Assembly (NCBI GenBank): GCA_947044405.1
Contig: CAMRHE010000169.1
Span: 3,286,501-3,350,500, forward strand
Direction: 5' to 3'
From: Leptodactylus fallax
Lineage: Eukaryota; Chordata; Amphibia; Anura; Leptodactylidae
Length of the DNA: 64,000 bases
How positions within the stretch are numbered: position 1 is the first letter of the stretch; every line of letters starts with the position of its first letter. Shown here piece by piece: positions 10,501-21,555 of the stretch. The notes under the pieces are model-generated. The model was not told the origin of the DNA, did no database searches, and saw only the letters and a list, made by a program, of their open reading frames with translations. The position numbers were made by a program, and so were the translations under genes.

Positions 10501-13500
10501 TGTATATGTTATGCTTATAAATACTGATGTCCCAAAGCAGACCCTTGCTTAAAGTTCAGTAAGCAAAGACTACAGTTGAAGAAATGTATCTGTATTCTTT
10601 CCTAACTGCTTTTAGGCTGAGGCCCCACGTTGCGGAAACACAGCTTTTTTTGTTGCAGATTTAGTTGCGGTTTTTTGAGCCAAAGCCAAGAATGGTTACA
10701 AATGGACTGGGAAATATCTAGGAAGCTTCTTATACTTCTCCCTTCTCCTCAATCCACTCTTTGCTTTGGCTCAAAAAAACAAAAAAACAAAATCTGCAAC
10801 AAAAAAAGCTGCGTGGGTCTTTAGCCTTAATTGAGTTTTGCTGCGTTTTTCTCTGCATTTTTCTTTCCCTATTCAATATATAGGGAAAATGCTCCCGATT
10901 CCAGAACCAAAATTAACATGCTGTGTTTTTCAAAAACATGCATTTTTGAAAAGCAGCTTATCTACAGCTTTATTTTCCCGCATTGTGTGGAAGACTTTAG
11001 CCAAAATCTCATTCACTTTGCTGGTACTGTAAAACGTACTATTTTCATTCTGATGCATTTTTGCAGCAGCCAAAATGTTGGGCCTTAGCCTAAAGGGGTA
11101 TTAGAATCATAAAAAGTTACTTCCTATCCATATTGACATCAATAGGTAAAAATTTCAGCATAAATATGTAAAACATTTTCTGCAAGAGTGTTCTAACTTA
11201 TCATTTGGCTCCTGGCATACCACTATTCAAAGACTTATGGTTCTAAGAACAGTATTTTTCTATAATTGGCCTGATAACTGGCACTTGTGTATGGGTCCTA
11301 TATCTACTGCAGTGTACTACACAAAATGGATACTTATTTCTGACCTGTCGCGTTGCTCTTGTAATGTTTTCAAGGCCAAAGTGGAACTGATGGTTTCCCT
11401 CTCTGTTCATTTTTTCAATTGCCAACTGCATGATTGGTAACACGGTTTCACTGTTGGCGTCTATAGCCTGAAAGCATCCCAGGCAAGTGTGATGGACAAC
11501 GGTCACAATCGGCTCTAAAACTGCAAACATTGTAAATATATAAATTAGTTAATAAGAGCTAGACTGCTTCTACACTTACCATACATCGCTTCTACCCACC
11601 ATAGCACTTGACCCTTCTGATTATTAACTGGGTTGGATAAAAGTTTGTGTATGCATTTGGGAAAATGTTTTGTGGAGGCCCCTGCTATTTTTCATAAAAT
11701 GTCTACCATATATAGATATCTACCATGATATTGGCATGACATGCCCACCTAATACCGACACAGTACTAACATTAATTCACTGTATACTGCTCCAACAACA
11801 GCTCCATATAGTGCAGAGTAAGTGCATTACTATTAATTTACAGGGGTATTCTTGTCTCAGATATATATGGCATATCCAAAGGCAGAAAACGAATTGTTCT
11901 ATTTGAGAAAGTGTTCTTATTACCTCTCCATGCACTTTTTGCCTTAAATGGATTGCCCCATGAACATAACCATTTTTATATTTGTAGACAATTAAAAGAT
12001 AAACATTTTTATTATTATAAACAATTAAAATGTTGCAGAGTTTTAAAGATTTTCTTGAATCATTTCAATGGTGACAGTGCTTTGTCCTGATTGGTTGCCA
12101 ATGGATATGACCATGAGTGCAGGAACTTTTGATCTGGGACATGCATGACAAGATCACTGGGTCACAATAAGGAAATCATGACTTGGTTTGTGACAAGTGC
12201 AATGGGTTTTTCCACAAAACAAGATAACTTGCACATCAGTGGGGGTCCGACTAAACTCCCACTGATCAGGAAAATGGGGGGATGCCCCCCATTCTGAATG
12301 GAGTGGTTGGGCAGCATGTGCACTGCACCACTCCATTCATTTCAATAGGAGCATTGGAGACAGACAAGCATAGTAATGCTGCAATCTCCGATGCTCTCAT
12401 TGAAATGAATGGAGCAGTGCACATGGTGCCCACCGCTCCATTCAAATAAGGGATGAAAGTCACCATTCTTGTGATCAGAGGGAGGTCTGAGGGATAGGGG
12501 CTAACTTGTTTCGTGGGACAACCCCTTTAGCCTATTGGCCAATATTTACTAATAGTTAGACAGTATAAACATAGGCAGACTTAAAATATGCCAGATTTAT
12601 CACACTGACTTATTCTGTATTATACATTTGTTGAATCTTTAGACTCTAGTCTAAGTTTATACCACCTATTAGTTGGATTGCTTGCACCAGAATGTTATGT
12701 CACACACCCGTTTCATAAAAGCGACACTTCTTGTTGACTATTGATAGTTTATCTTACCATGAGCTATCGCTATACCCTAGTCATAAATATTCCCTCTAAC
12801 CACTATTGTTTATATCCTCAATGTACTATAAATATTCTATAAAATTTTCTCTTTTTCTGTACAAAATATAACCAAGCTGAGAAGTATACTATAAATCCAG
12901 AATATTTATAAAAGAGGAAAAGAAAGTTCACCTGGTGGTTTCGGTGCTTCAGGTTGGCCCCCTAAAAAAAAAAACAAACAGTATCAATGCATAAACACTT
13001 ATTTGGCCGTGATTATAACTTAGTTTGTCATGTTCATCCAGAGTAACATATAAGATGAAATATTGCTGATATCACATTTATTAACCAAACAGACTACAAT
13101 TTAGACCTGTACAAAAGCACCTGGTTTAGTGTATTGTTAAATTGGAAATTACTACCTCATCATCACCGGCAGGTCTACTGCACTGCCGCAACAAGATAAG
13201 CAGCTTTCACACTGAAGGTAAGGTTGCACATTGCTGACACACAGCAGTGAGGGGTGGGATTATCTGGGGACAGCTGATGATGTCATAGCTCAGCTCTTGA
13301 TAGAAACAGTTACACCAAGGCAGTACATGGCGAATGAGGCACAATGAATTCATATGGAATATGAAATGAAAAAAAGAGTGAAAGCATGCACTAGTAATTT
13401 TTAGCTCTTATAAATGTGCTAATAAATGCTGGGGTTGTGTAACCCATGTTTTGGATCTTTAGGACAATTGTTTTGTTTTATCACAATAAGTTTTGAGAAC

Positions 13501-16500
13501 CATAGGACTTTTTTTTCATGCAGCTGTATTAGGGCTTATTTTACAGAACATGCTATGTTTTGTAATGGCAACATATTAAGATTGACTATTATTCTTTTTA
13601 TAGGATAAACAAAATAAGTATTTTCACCATTAGTTTTTTTTATATAATTCACTACAATTTACATTACAAAAACATTGTAATTCTAAGGGGCCATTACGAT
13701 TCTAGAAACACCAATAAAGGTTATATTTTTATTTATATAGCGCCATCATATTCTACAGCACTTTACAAATCAGAGGGTTCATGTACAGACAATATCAGCC
13801 ATTAACACAGTGTAATAAATGAATTCAAACAATAGGAGTGAGGGCCTTACTTCCACGAGTTTACAATCTAGCAGGGCCCTCACTCCTATTGTTTGATATG
13901 TCAATTTTTTGTCACATTTTAATGTCAAATAATAATAATTTCATGTCTCTTCATGTACCCCCTGATGTGTAAAGTGCTGCGGAATAGTTTGGCGCTATAT
14001 AAATAAAATAATTATTTATTTATTATTATGATTTGAAAAAGGTTTTCTTTACTTAGTATTTTATTCATACGGCTTATTGATTTGTATTACTTTTATATTG
14101 AGTCCCACTAGCAATCCTTTGATCTCTCTTATAACCACTGGATACTTTTCCATATAAATGAGTGGATTTCTGATTTTTATTTCCTAAAATGCCTAATGTA
14201 ACATAAATCTGCTGTTGCAACAGTGGATGGCACTTGTCTACTCCCACAATAACGGACAAAAGTAATTAGTAAAAAAGTAATTAGTAAAATAAATCAGAAA
14301 ATATGTTCCCATTAAATTATTGCAGCATGTCCATTTACAATAAGATCCCGTTACAAATGGCCCCATCCCAAGTCCCTTCTCTCATTCTAGTTATAATACT
14401 TTATTACAGAGACTAATAGGCAGTCTCTGTAATACTATGAATGAAGTTGTTAGGTTTATATGACCTCATTAGGACATTTTGGGGTAACCAATGTGTTCTC
14501 TCCTGTGAAAACATTGCATGCAATTATTGGGGGCGTCTCCAATAGATAAAGAGACTAACTAAAGCAGGGGTCAACAACCCCCAGCACTGGTGCCAGAGTT
14601 GGAACCAAAGGCATATCTACAGGACTCTCTCTGCTCCAGGTGGCAATCTCTCTCTAATCGTCCATGTAAATGCAGTCAGACAGAAGGTGCACTGGGAGGT
14701 GGTGGGAACATGAGGCACAATGTCTAAGTGTCCAGGCCAGTAGCCTAGTCAAAGGTCAGCAATTACCTGTGCAAAGTATAATATGGCAGCTAAATTTGCC
14801 TTCATTCATTTCAATAAGTTGTTTGGATTTCTTCAACAAAAAGACTAGGCTGCGTGATGGTCATCCTCTGCCCCCACAAAGCAGGCTTACTGAAGATTAC
14901 ACTTAGCGCCATGTCCAAATATCAATCATTTTGCTAACGGGTCACATTGAAATGTAAGCTCAATCGAATAATTGGTTGCAGTTATGGTTTGTGTTATATG
15001 ACTTTCATGTAGGACAGTGTTTCCCAACCTTTTCAGACTCAGGGTCCCCCTGGGTCCTTGGGGCACCCCTACCAAATAATTTTTACCAAAAGTCAAAAAA
15101 CATCCTAAGGACGCAGATAATATTGCATAAAGGCATAGGATACTTCTAGAGAGCTGAGACTCCCTGTTGGTAATCACTGATGTAGGAGGCTGACACCCTT
15201 ACAATTATTACATGGCACACTGAGTACTTCATCTCTTGATTTTTTTTTTCCAAATCGGCACCCCAGACTAAAAAGGTTGCTGACCCCTGAACTAAAGTAT
15301 ACCATTGTAGAGGGGTGAAGGCCAACCTTCCAAGTTAGCAAGCTTAGGTGGTGGTATATGGCCTTATATTGTGTTCCTACCCAAGAAAGACAAGTTGGCG
15401 ACACCTGTATAGTGTATAGTGATGTATATTTGGTGTTATGCTTGTTTTGCTGATCGATGCATCCATGTTCCTAAGTGCTGTGTTATTGCTTTGTATTGTG
15501 ACGTGTTGGTGCTGTCTTGTGAAGAACATAGATGTTATAGCACAGGGGAAATTATTTGGTACATCTCATGGGATGAACCAGTGCTGTTTGGAGTGTGACA
15601 TTTAAGTTACACAGCGGAGAACACTATAAGGGGAGTTTTTTCATGTTTTCGGTGGTCTAGCAGCATTTTGATTCTGTATGGTACAAATTGTCCTGGGAAG
15701 CAGCCTAATACGCCATGAAACATTGAAGAACTGGGTCTGTGAGCGCAGGTGTGATCTTTGCCTTTGTAAACAAAAGTGTTGCATGTTGTCTTACATAGGC
15801 TTTGTTTGAAGGCTTTGTTTTAGGCTAAGCATAGTGAAACGCAGCAAAAAAAACACTGCAGAAAAAACGCTGTGAAAAAAATCACGTTATTTTTTCCCCC
15901 AGCGTATTTCATTGCATTTTTGCTGAGTTTTTCTCTGTGGACTTTCTGCCCTTATTATACCTATAGGGAAAACTCCAGCATTACTGCAAGTATAATTGAC
16001 ATGCTGTGATTTACATAAACGCAGCTTTTCCACAGCGGATTATTTTCTGCAATATGTGGATGGGATTAACCTTAATCTCATTCACTTTGCAGGAACGGTA
16101 AAATGCAGCGTTTTTTTGCCACTGTTTTTCCACAACGTGGGGCTTCAGCCTTTTGAGTACTGTGGGGCTTTGTATGCTAAAATTATTCTGCAATCTTCAA
16201 TCAAATCCAGTAAAGGTTCTTTCTAACTACACTTCACCACCAACATATGCGGATATATTACACCCCTATATGACCAATATATAACCAGTATATCACTATA
16301 TTCTTCATTTTAGTTGTCAAGCTCAATTATTAAATACTGTTTTATTTTTAAAAATGTACAAATGTAATGTCCTCATGTAATGTGGATTTATTTATAATGT
16401 ATTTTACCCACCTTTTGTAATAGAACAGTTTTGGGTAATAATCTCTTCACTTTTTAATTCTGTGTTGACTAGAATATGTGCTGAGCATTCTCCATAGTCC

Positions 16501-19500
16501 TGGACAGATAGAAGAAAATGAAAAAGATGGCTCAAACAGTTGTCTGGGTTAGGGTAAGGGGTGGTTCACCCTGAGGAATTTGACACTTAATGTGCAGGCA
16601 GAAAATTTCTTCATTGAAATGTATACGAGGCAGATTTCAAGCAAATCCTCCGTGTGAAGGCCCCTCAGGCTCTGTCTGGTATTGGAGCTCTTCCCCACAG
16701 ACTTGAATACTAGACACATCCCCCTGACAACAATATGCATTTGGCCAAACGGTTATCCCTCACACTTCACTCATGTACATACACACTTGGCAGCAGCTAA
16801 CCCACTGCAATTTACACCACCAGCATAGTGGATGTTATTTTTCACAATATTTTATGCACAATGCATGCATGTGTTTTCTCTGCAGCAAAGCAAAAGTTGA
16901 AAGTAGAGGAAGACCCACTGCGATTCCTGAAGCAATACTGCCTCAAACAACGCCCCACTTCAGGTAGTTTGGGCTGTGGCAGCTTTCTGAAAAGAATACT
17001 GCTGAATTTCTACAGCATTTTTTTCCTTACAATGCCCTTACCATTTTTAATATGTGTTTGTATAGCATGATGCCTGAAAAAAAAACATCAAACACAAAAA
17101 TTGCACATTGCACAAAAATTTCACAGCATTTTTGAGACTCCCCAAAAAGGCCTGAAAAAACAATGTTTGAAAAAAGACTTAAGGCTTATTTCTCCATTTT
17201 CAGGAATCTCTCCATACACTCAAACGTGTGGGGGGGATCCATAATGCCTGTTAAATCTGTCAAAAATGTCACTGTCATGTGAATAAGGCCTTACCCCGCA
17301 TTCACACAACCGAGTTTCAGCCTGCACCTTATGCCAGGAGAGGGACTCCCAGCAGTATAATTATTTGCTAGGAGTTCCTATCCCGACCTACTGTTCAGGC
17401 CGGAGTGCCAGTAAATCTGGCCAACACACGGACCAAGTTTCACGGCTGAAACTCTGTCATGTGAATGTGGGGTTAGGCCAGGGCCACACAGTAAGTGATT
17501 GCAGTAGTTTAGCAAATCTCAACCACATGTTGACACTAAAATCTGCAGATAAAGTGCTGTAGATTTGAAACCTGCAAGATACCAGATATTGCTGTGGGCT
17601 TTACATGACACCTGTAACCTTTGCAGTGCACCGCCTGATTGCAGGTGGTCTTTGGTGTGGCAGATTGTAGGAGAACACTTTGCAGCATTTGCCTGCAGAA
17701 AAGCAATGCATGTCCTTTAATGCTAATTCTGGAGATTACTTGTATTGTAATCTCACACAACTCTATTAAAAGCTCTATAAATCATGACATTCATATTCGT
17801 TATTTCACATAAAATGTATGCCTTCTTTCTCACATGCTTATAATACACATGTTCTGCAGTAACTCACAGAAAAAATAAGTTGATCCAGACTTACAGCTTC
17901 AGAGCCTTTGAAGGCACATCTTTGCCAATATATGCCATTTTTAACCTGACACACACTTTCCTGTATCTTGAATGTGATGAAAATATGTATCCTGCCAGTT
18001 TCTTCCTGAATAGAAAAAAATAGAAATTCAGCATACATGTCAGCATGATCTTTCTTTATATAGAGAAACACCCAATTCAGCACCCAATTCTGACTATGAA
18101 CAAGCACCTCCCCATTTTCTCAAATTAAAGAGGACCTGCCACCTCTACCGACATGTCTGCCTTAGTAAATACTTGTATTCCCATAAAATAATTCTGTAGA
18201 ATATTTTTTGAGAACTCTGCATTGTGCCATTCCTCTGGGTTTTTTTTGTACTAGAAATTTATAAAAGGATTGACATCTGGTTGTTAACATACACAGTCTG
18301 ACACTGTCCAACCATTGCTGATATTGTCAGAGTGAGTAGACACAGCCATTTGACTAGAGCGCACAAGTAGAGTGGGGGCCTTGTTATAGTGAATTCACAT
18401 GTGCCAGATTTGTTGCATAAATGTGAAACCTATTCTGGATTCAGTTACAGAAATGTCTGCAACATATCTGCCATGTGTGCATTCACCCTTACAGAATTTG
18501 AGCTAGGCCTAGGAACTTCAAGTTAGGCCTATTCACGAACAGCACCCCATTCTGCTCATTCGCTGGTGATGTGTGGTCCATGGATGAACCACTTGTCATA
18601 TCTGTGTTTCATTTTCTGTATTTTGTATGTCTCTAGGTCTGTAAAAGTGGATGACACACAGATGTCATTCACTTTTTTTCATGAACCTATAGACTTTCAT
18701 TGGTGTGATGCATCCGTGGCTTGGCTAATATTATTAGAATATGCCCTTAAAGGGGTTTTCCGGAAAAAAAAATCATTTTTCAAGAAAGGTCGGTTAGTGC
18801 TATTAATAGGTTAATAAGTGCAACCAAATACCTTTAACAGTGTTTAGAGTGATTTCTGGGTTTCTCTGTGAGCTCCAGCCATCTTTTCTCATTTGTTTAC
18901 ATGGGTATCTTTCTGTTCTGTGTTCCTACAACTACCATGATGCCTTGGGCCACTCAGAGCTGACTCACTCTCCCTCCCTCTCTCACTCACACTCTCTCCC
19001 TTTCTCACTCACACCCCCTCCCTGCTTCCCTAGCTAGCCCGCCCACTACTAGCCCTTCCTAACTAATTCAACCCCCACCCCTTCATACTTTCCTGTCTTC
19101 TGGACAAGATCTTCTTGACGTCTGCTGACCACCCACTCTGGTTCTCTGGTTCTATTGCACAGGCGTGGGCGGCCAGCACTTCCTCTTCTTGATGTCTGCC
19201 CAGAAGAAGTGATGTCCTGTGCCCAGAAGATCCTGCCCCGATGACAGGTAAGTATGATGGGGTGGTTAGTATAGGTAATGGTCTGTTTCCGGAAATGGGG
19301 AAGCAGAACGTCAACGGGAAATTGGAAAAGGTTCCGGGGGTGGTCACATGACCGCCGAGGCAATCTAGGTAAATATAGATTTTTTTGCACACTAAGTAAT
19401 TTAGAAGGTAAGCGGGCGGTGGGGGGAGATATTTAGCTTAGATTAGAGATATCAATTTATCTCAGACAACTCCTTTAACTTTCCTTGAAGACCAAGCATT

Positions 19501-21155
19501 AATCACTAGGGAGCTACCTTGTATAAGATGGTGATAGGAGCAAGTTCCATAAGTTCCATATTCCTTACCAAGAATTCTTAGCAGGGCATGCATGGTCTAA
19601 TAAGTCCCTGTACCCTCTCTCCCTAATGAGACACATTACCCCTTCTTACCTAGTGAAAAAAACACAGATATCTAAATAAACACTTTGAAATGAATGGGTA
19701 CATATGGCGTCCGTGAAAGATGCGGATGCCACACATACGTTATATTCAGACGTATAAATAAGGCCTTACGCTTCTGGAATCTAATAATGTAGTTTCAACA
19801 TTGAGGTTCTTGCATGATATAAATCACCATAATACTTCTACCATAATTCCTAAATTGATTAATATCTTGCCCGACAATACTGATAGTAATAGCATATACA
19901 CATTTATGCAAATAAACAAACAAGATTTTATGTTCTATACTGAACACTACATTAGTCTAAAGTCTGGTTCACACAATACTTTGGAATTGGAATTCATGCA
20001 AATTCTGCACCAAGTACACCACAATGCAGGTAAATGGGGATAATTTAAAGTATAAAATACCTGCAGGGTCTTGTAGACATACTGAAGACTTTCAAATCCA
20101 CAACATGCCCTATTTTGGAGGAGGTACTATAGATTTTTTCCACAAATTCATGGCAGAAAAAACTGCACCAAAATCAACAACAAAACAAGCATGTAAACAC
20201 ATGTTCACATGATTCATGCTTGGCTTATGCTAGGTTCACCCTAGAGTTCGAGCCTCCATATGAGACTCCGTCCCCCTTTCCGCTTAAAATCAGTGGAGAG
20301 AAAAGTCCTGCAAGGAGGACTTTTCTTTCCACCATTTTCGATGGACATCGGTTGGACACAATTATAATCTATAGGGTTTCCGCGTGTAACCGCTTTTTAA
20401 GCAAACAGGGTTTCTGTCTTTCGGGTCCCCTACCCTTAGTGGCATAATATTTGCTTCTGTGAATAAAGCCAAAAGGGTATGTGTGATGTCTAATAGGGGT
20501 ATGTATGGACATCATTGATATGTTTAGTACAAAAGGTAATTTCTATTATGTGTTTGAGATACCTGGAGAATATGCCAGCAATACTCTTCAACAATACATT
20601 GCTTTTCTACAAAAAGTGTGAAACATTATTAAAGTCACTGGATAAAGTGATGGGTGAGAAAATATATATATTTCACTATTTATCACAATTGTTTACATTT
20701 CTTTACCTTCTCAAAACTAATGTTTTGTTATTTGCCCTCTTACTGGTTTTATTACTCACTTCATAATGTATTTATATACAATAGCAGTAGCTTATTTAAA
20801 GGAATCTTACACAAGAATTGATAGCCAACATAAACTCCACTCAGATGCTCACTCGATTTAATGAAGCCTAAGGCATATTGAATCAGCCTTTACAGTATTG
20901 TAGTAATTTATTAATGTGCGCCGTATTATAAGGTGTCATTCAACCAATGCCATCTCCTACCTTCTTTCTGGCCTCTGTGATTCTGTACAGGACAAACTGG
21001 CTCCCATCTTCTTTTGCATCATTGAACGACCTCAGCACCTCATTTGCTGCCTGGAAAACAGTCTGGTCATCACAATCTGCTTCCTCAGTACTAGCCTGGT
21101 TAGCAGAACCTAGGAAGCAGTATGAGCAGAGGAGCACAATAGACAGGAGCCTCAT
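4146..21155 (-). CDS. KNG1: Kininogen gene, 5' and middle part (8 coding exons seen; 3' exons not found)
   Basis: Kininogens are secreted plasma proteins with three cystatin-like domains followed by bradykinin and, in the long form, a His/Gly-rich tail; they inhibit cysteine proteases and release kinin. Joining the exons at 20961-21155, 17895-18005, 16412-16499, 12932-12961, 11345-11520, 9999-10109, 5096-5180 and 4146-4294 gives 945 nt, 315 codons in one open frame. Visible are a signal peptide, the domain 1 start (ADCDDQTVF, FVLYRITEA), the CLGC start of domain 2 with a QVVSG inhibitory loop across an exon junction, and the CLSC start of domain 3. Exon sizes and phases parallel HRG upstream on the same strand, matching the mammalian HRG-KNG1 order. 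The end of domain 3, kinin and tail exons were not recognised between 1 and 4145 and probably lie outside. The 12932-12961 exon is the least certain. Identification rests on similarity to human KNG1 recalled from knowledge; no search was run. Confidence 0.85.
5096..5180 (-). CDS. KNG1: KNG1 exon: end of cystatin domain 2
   Basis: 85 nt, phase 0 in and phase 1 out; acceptor TTTTACAG and donor GTAAG. Encodes QEGKCNAAVFVTPYEEIKDI followed by NLNCHSST, matching the human end of domain 2 (GECTDNAY...QNCDI) with its two disulfide cysteines. Confidence 0.85.
5283..5835. repeat. Family A fragment followed by a TAATAGTGCCC array
   Basis: 5283-5450 has family-A words (AGGCCAGGGCTCCTTGTTGC, TGCTGCGTTTT). 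From about 5460 to 5835 short units of the form ACTGTAATAGTGCCCCCC recur with insertions, giving a degenerate minisatellite. Related text is at 62450-62600 and 62975-63110. This is KNG1 intron sequence. Confidence 0.5.
6118..6381. repeat. Fold-back repeat in a KNG1 intron
   Basis: TGTATGGTTTACGGGCTTGG at the left is answered by an inverted CCAAGCCCATACACAG at the right, and GAAAATGAGGGGAGG by CCTCCCCTACCCATATTTTC, with a loop of about 120 bp. No coding potential. Confidence 0.65.
7537..9149 (+). mobile_element. Tc1/mariner element, Sleeping Beauty/Frog Prince type (1613 bp)
   Basis: The element starts CAGTTGAAACCAGAAGTTTA and ends with the inverse, flanked by TA on both sides (7535-7536, 9150-9151), inside a (TA)n run. 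Long inverted repeats of about 210 bp each carry two copies of the core TTTACATACACTA or its inverse (7553-7565, 7740-7752, about 8936-8946, 9121-9133), which is the IR/DR structure of Sleeping Beauty-type elements. A CT run (8990-9000) interrupts the right repeat. It sits in the KNG1 intron between the exons at 9999 and 5096. Confidence 0.92.
7914..8935 (+). pseudogene. Dead Tc1 transposase
   Basis: Starts MGKSKEISQDIRKRIVDLHK, the paired-type N-terminal DNA-binding domain of Sleeping Beauty-type transposases. Later parts show [14 protein letters not shown] (first catalytic Asp), GGRIMLWGCFAAGGTG and, in another frame, [12 protein letters not shown] (catalytic Glu) and [12 protein letters not shown] (second Asp). 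Stops after RKYK (8055), near 8224 and 8328 and at 8566, plus a frameshift near 8600-8640, make it non-functional. Confidence 0.9.
9999..10109 (-). CDS. KNG1: KNG1 exon: inhibitory loop and core of cystatin domain 2
   Basis: 111 nt, phase 0 on both sides; acceptor GATTTAG, donor GTAAGC. Begins VVSGWNYRLDYKIRQTNCSK, so with the final Gln of the preceding exon it forms QVVSG, the counterpart of the cystatin QVVAG loop that enters the papain active-site cleft. NCSK is an N-glycosylation sequon shared with human domain 2 (TNCSK). Domain 2 is the one domain seen here with a near-intact inhibitory motif. Confidence 0.88.
10612..11098. repeat. Two adjacent family A palindromic repeats
   Basis: 10614-10830 carries TAGGCTGAGGCCCCACGTTGCGG with the inverted arm ending GCTGCGTGGGTCTTTAGCC; 10830-11098 carries a second, diverged unit from TTGCTGCGTTTTTCTCTGC to GGGCCTTAGCC. 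They lie in the KNG1 intron between exons 5 and 4 of the layout. Confidence 0.6.
11345..11520 (-). CDS. KNG1: KNG1 exon: start of cystatin domain 2
   Basis: 176 nt, phase 1 in, phase 0 out; acceptor TTTGCAG, donor GTCAGA (GT with a weaker consensus). The protein reads VVHHTCLGCFQAIDANSETV and ends with NITRATRQ, matching human TAQYDCLGCVHPIS and VKRAQRQ. The CLGC cysteines are retained and the last residue is the Gln of QVVSG. Confidence 0.88.
11950..12532. repeat. Fold-back repeat with AAGGGG/CCCCTT-type ends
   Basis: Begins near AATGGATTGCCCCATGAACA and ends GGGACAACCCCTTTAG. Internal inverted segments include CTCCATTCATTTCAATAGGAGC against GAAATGAATGGAGCAG. It belongs with the other AAAGGGGTTGTCC-type elements at 18748, 33387 and 36131. 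Intron of KNG1. Confidence 0.5.
12932..12961 (-). CDS. KNG1: KNG1 candidate 30-nt micro-exon, proline-rich linker
   Basis: A 30-nt open segment lies between a polypyrimidine tract plus AG acceptor and a GTGAAC donor, entering and leaving in phase 1, so it can be included or skipped without breaking the frame. With the leftover G of the preceding exon it encodes GGQPEAPKPP, a proline-rich linker between cystatin domains 1 and 2. Human KNG1 has no such exon that I know of. The splice signals and phase fit well, but a stretch this short could be chance; cDNA evidence is needed. Confidence 0.5.
13425..14025. other. Repeat mosaic in a KNG1 intron
   Basis: 13440-13650 resembles family M (CACAATAAGTTTTGAGAACC, CTGTATTAGGGCTTATTTTA). 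13725-13790 is a reverse GCGCTATATAAAT tail, and 13800-13885 contains an inverted pair around GAGGGCCTTACT and AGGGCCCTCACTCCTATTGTTTG. A forward tail follows at 13965-14015. No exon is seen in 12962-14564. Confidence 0.4.
14565..15289. mobile_element. Non-autonomous hAT element (725 bp) with perfect 8-bp target duplication
   Basis: The left end CAGGGGTCAACAACC and the inverted right end CAGGGGTCAGCAACC differ at one base. The element is flanked by the identical octamer AACTAAAG at 14557-14564 and 15290-15297, the signature of hAT insertion. No transposase is encoded. It lies in the KNG1 intron between the 16412 exon and the 12932 micro-exon. Confidence 0.88.
15820..16155. repeat. Palindromic repeat, family A
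   Basis: TTTAGGCTAAGCATAGTGAA ... ACGCAGCAAAAAAAACACTGC at the left and CCACAACGTGGGGCTTCAGCC at the right, with TGACATGCTGTGATTT inside, as in the copies near 45300 and 63960. In the KNG1 intron upstream of the 16412-16499 exon. Confidence 0.55.
16412..16499 (-). CDS. KNG1: KNG1 exon: end of cystatin domain 1
   Basis: 88 nt, phase 0 in and phase 1 out; acceptor CTGTCCAG, donor GTGGGT (non-optimal). Encodes DYGECSAHILVNTELKSEEI then ITQNCSITK, matching human TGECTATV...ATQTCQIT. The size equals that of HRG exon 3 (88 nt). Confidence 0.85.
17288..17478. repeat. Fold-back repeat
   Basis: GGCCTTACCCCGCATTCACA with CCGAGTTTCAGCC at the left is matched by the inverse GGCTGAAACTCTGTCATGTG and AATGTGGGGTTAGGCC at the right. 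KNG1 intron between 17895 and 16499. Confidence 0.65.
17895..18005 (-). CDS. KNG1: KNG1 exon: core of cystatin domain 1
   Basis: 111 nt, phase 0 both sides; acceptor CTATTCAG, donor GTAAGT. Encodes EETGRIHIFITFKIQESVCQ followed by VKNGIYWQRCAFKGSEA, the counterpart of human YSFKYEIKEGDCPVQSGKTWQDC. No QVVAG-type loop is present at the junction with exon 1, as in human domain 1, which is not inhibitory. Confidence 0.85.
18125..18330 (+). repeat. Family D repeat fragment
   Basis: AAAGAGGACCTGCCACCTCT followed by TTAGTAAATACTTGTATTCC, TGCATTGTGCCATTCC and ATTGACATCTGGTTG; matches 3530-3700 and the left arm at 41020. KNG1 first coding intron. Confidence 0.55.
18748..19478. repeat. Composite element with AAAGGGGTTTTCC / CAACTCCTTTAAC ends
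   Basis: Terminal inverted sequences resemble those of 33387-33688 and 36131-36482. The interior has a CTCTCTCTCCC-rich tract (18970-19030) and a GC-richer section (19100-19350). No supported gene; two overlapping minus-strand ORFs here are not conserved-looking. Confidence 0.45.
19479..20224. other. KNG1 intron, nothing recognised
   Basis: A/T-rich sequence between the repeat at 18748 and the family C copy at 20225. No exon, RNA or element ends were seen. Confidence 0.4.
20225..20455. repeat. Family C repeat
   Basis: TGCTAGGTTCACCCTAGAGT, ACTCCGTCCCCCTTTCCGC, TCTATAGGGTTTCCGCGTGT and AACCGCTTTTTAAGC. Related copies are at 37763-38003 and, on the opposite strand, 46733-46942. Confidence 0.6.
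20961..21155 (-). CDS. KNG1: KNG1 first coding exon: signal peptide and start of cystatin domain 1
   Basis: 195 nt of coding sequence, 65 codons, ending at a GTAGGA donor in phase 0. The N terminus MRLLSIVLLCSYCFLGSANQ is a hydrophobic signal peptide; it continues ASTEEADCDDQTVFQAANEV and ends with FVLYRITEARKK, closely resembling human KNG1 (SEEIDCNDKDLFKAV, NQFVLYRITEATK). The ATG at 21155 is the only start giving a signal peptide in frame. Length and phase equal those of the HRG first coding exon. Confidence 0.92.
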
Positions 21156-21321
21156 TTTAGCTACTACTGAATACTGCTTAGGAGATTGTGAATGTGACTA
21201 CTAGGCAATCATCATGAGGGACAGAAGGCAAACAAAACATTCCCTGGACAGAGAAGAGTCAATAAACTCTGATGATAGATGTTACCCAATCCACACAACA
21301 CAAACTGCAGTATAGGTTTAA

Positions 21322-21328
21322 GTAAACA
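21322..21328 (-). promoter_or_regulatory. Candidate FOXA/HNF3 site upstream of KNG1
   Basis: On the minus strand this reads TGTTTAC, a consensus FOXA core, about 170 bp 5' of the KNG1 start codon. FOXA factors commonly drive liver genes. No clear TATA box was seen in this promoter. A seven-base match is weak evidence alone. Confidence 0.25.
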
Positions 21329-21555
21329 GTTCTGTGAGTGGGCTGTGGGGACCTTGAAGAGTGAACAGATTGGGTAACAGGGTCCATAGTGTATAAAGTT
21401 GTGCAATATTAGTACCAATGTTGTTATAGTAAATATTACTAGTATACAATATATTTTACTAGTGATTGCAGGTTTTATGTGAAAATAATTTTGCAAAGGG
21501 TAGAAAAAGTTAAAGCCTAGTAATCTAAATAAAAAGTAGTTTTTGCAAATTTTCA

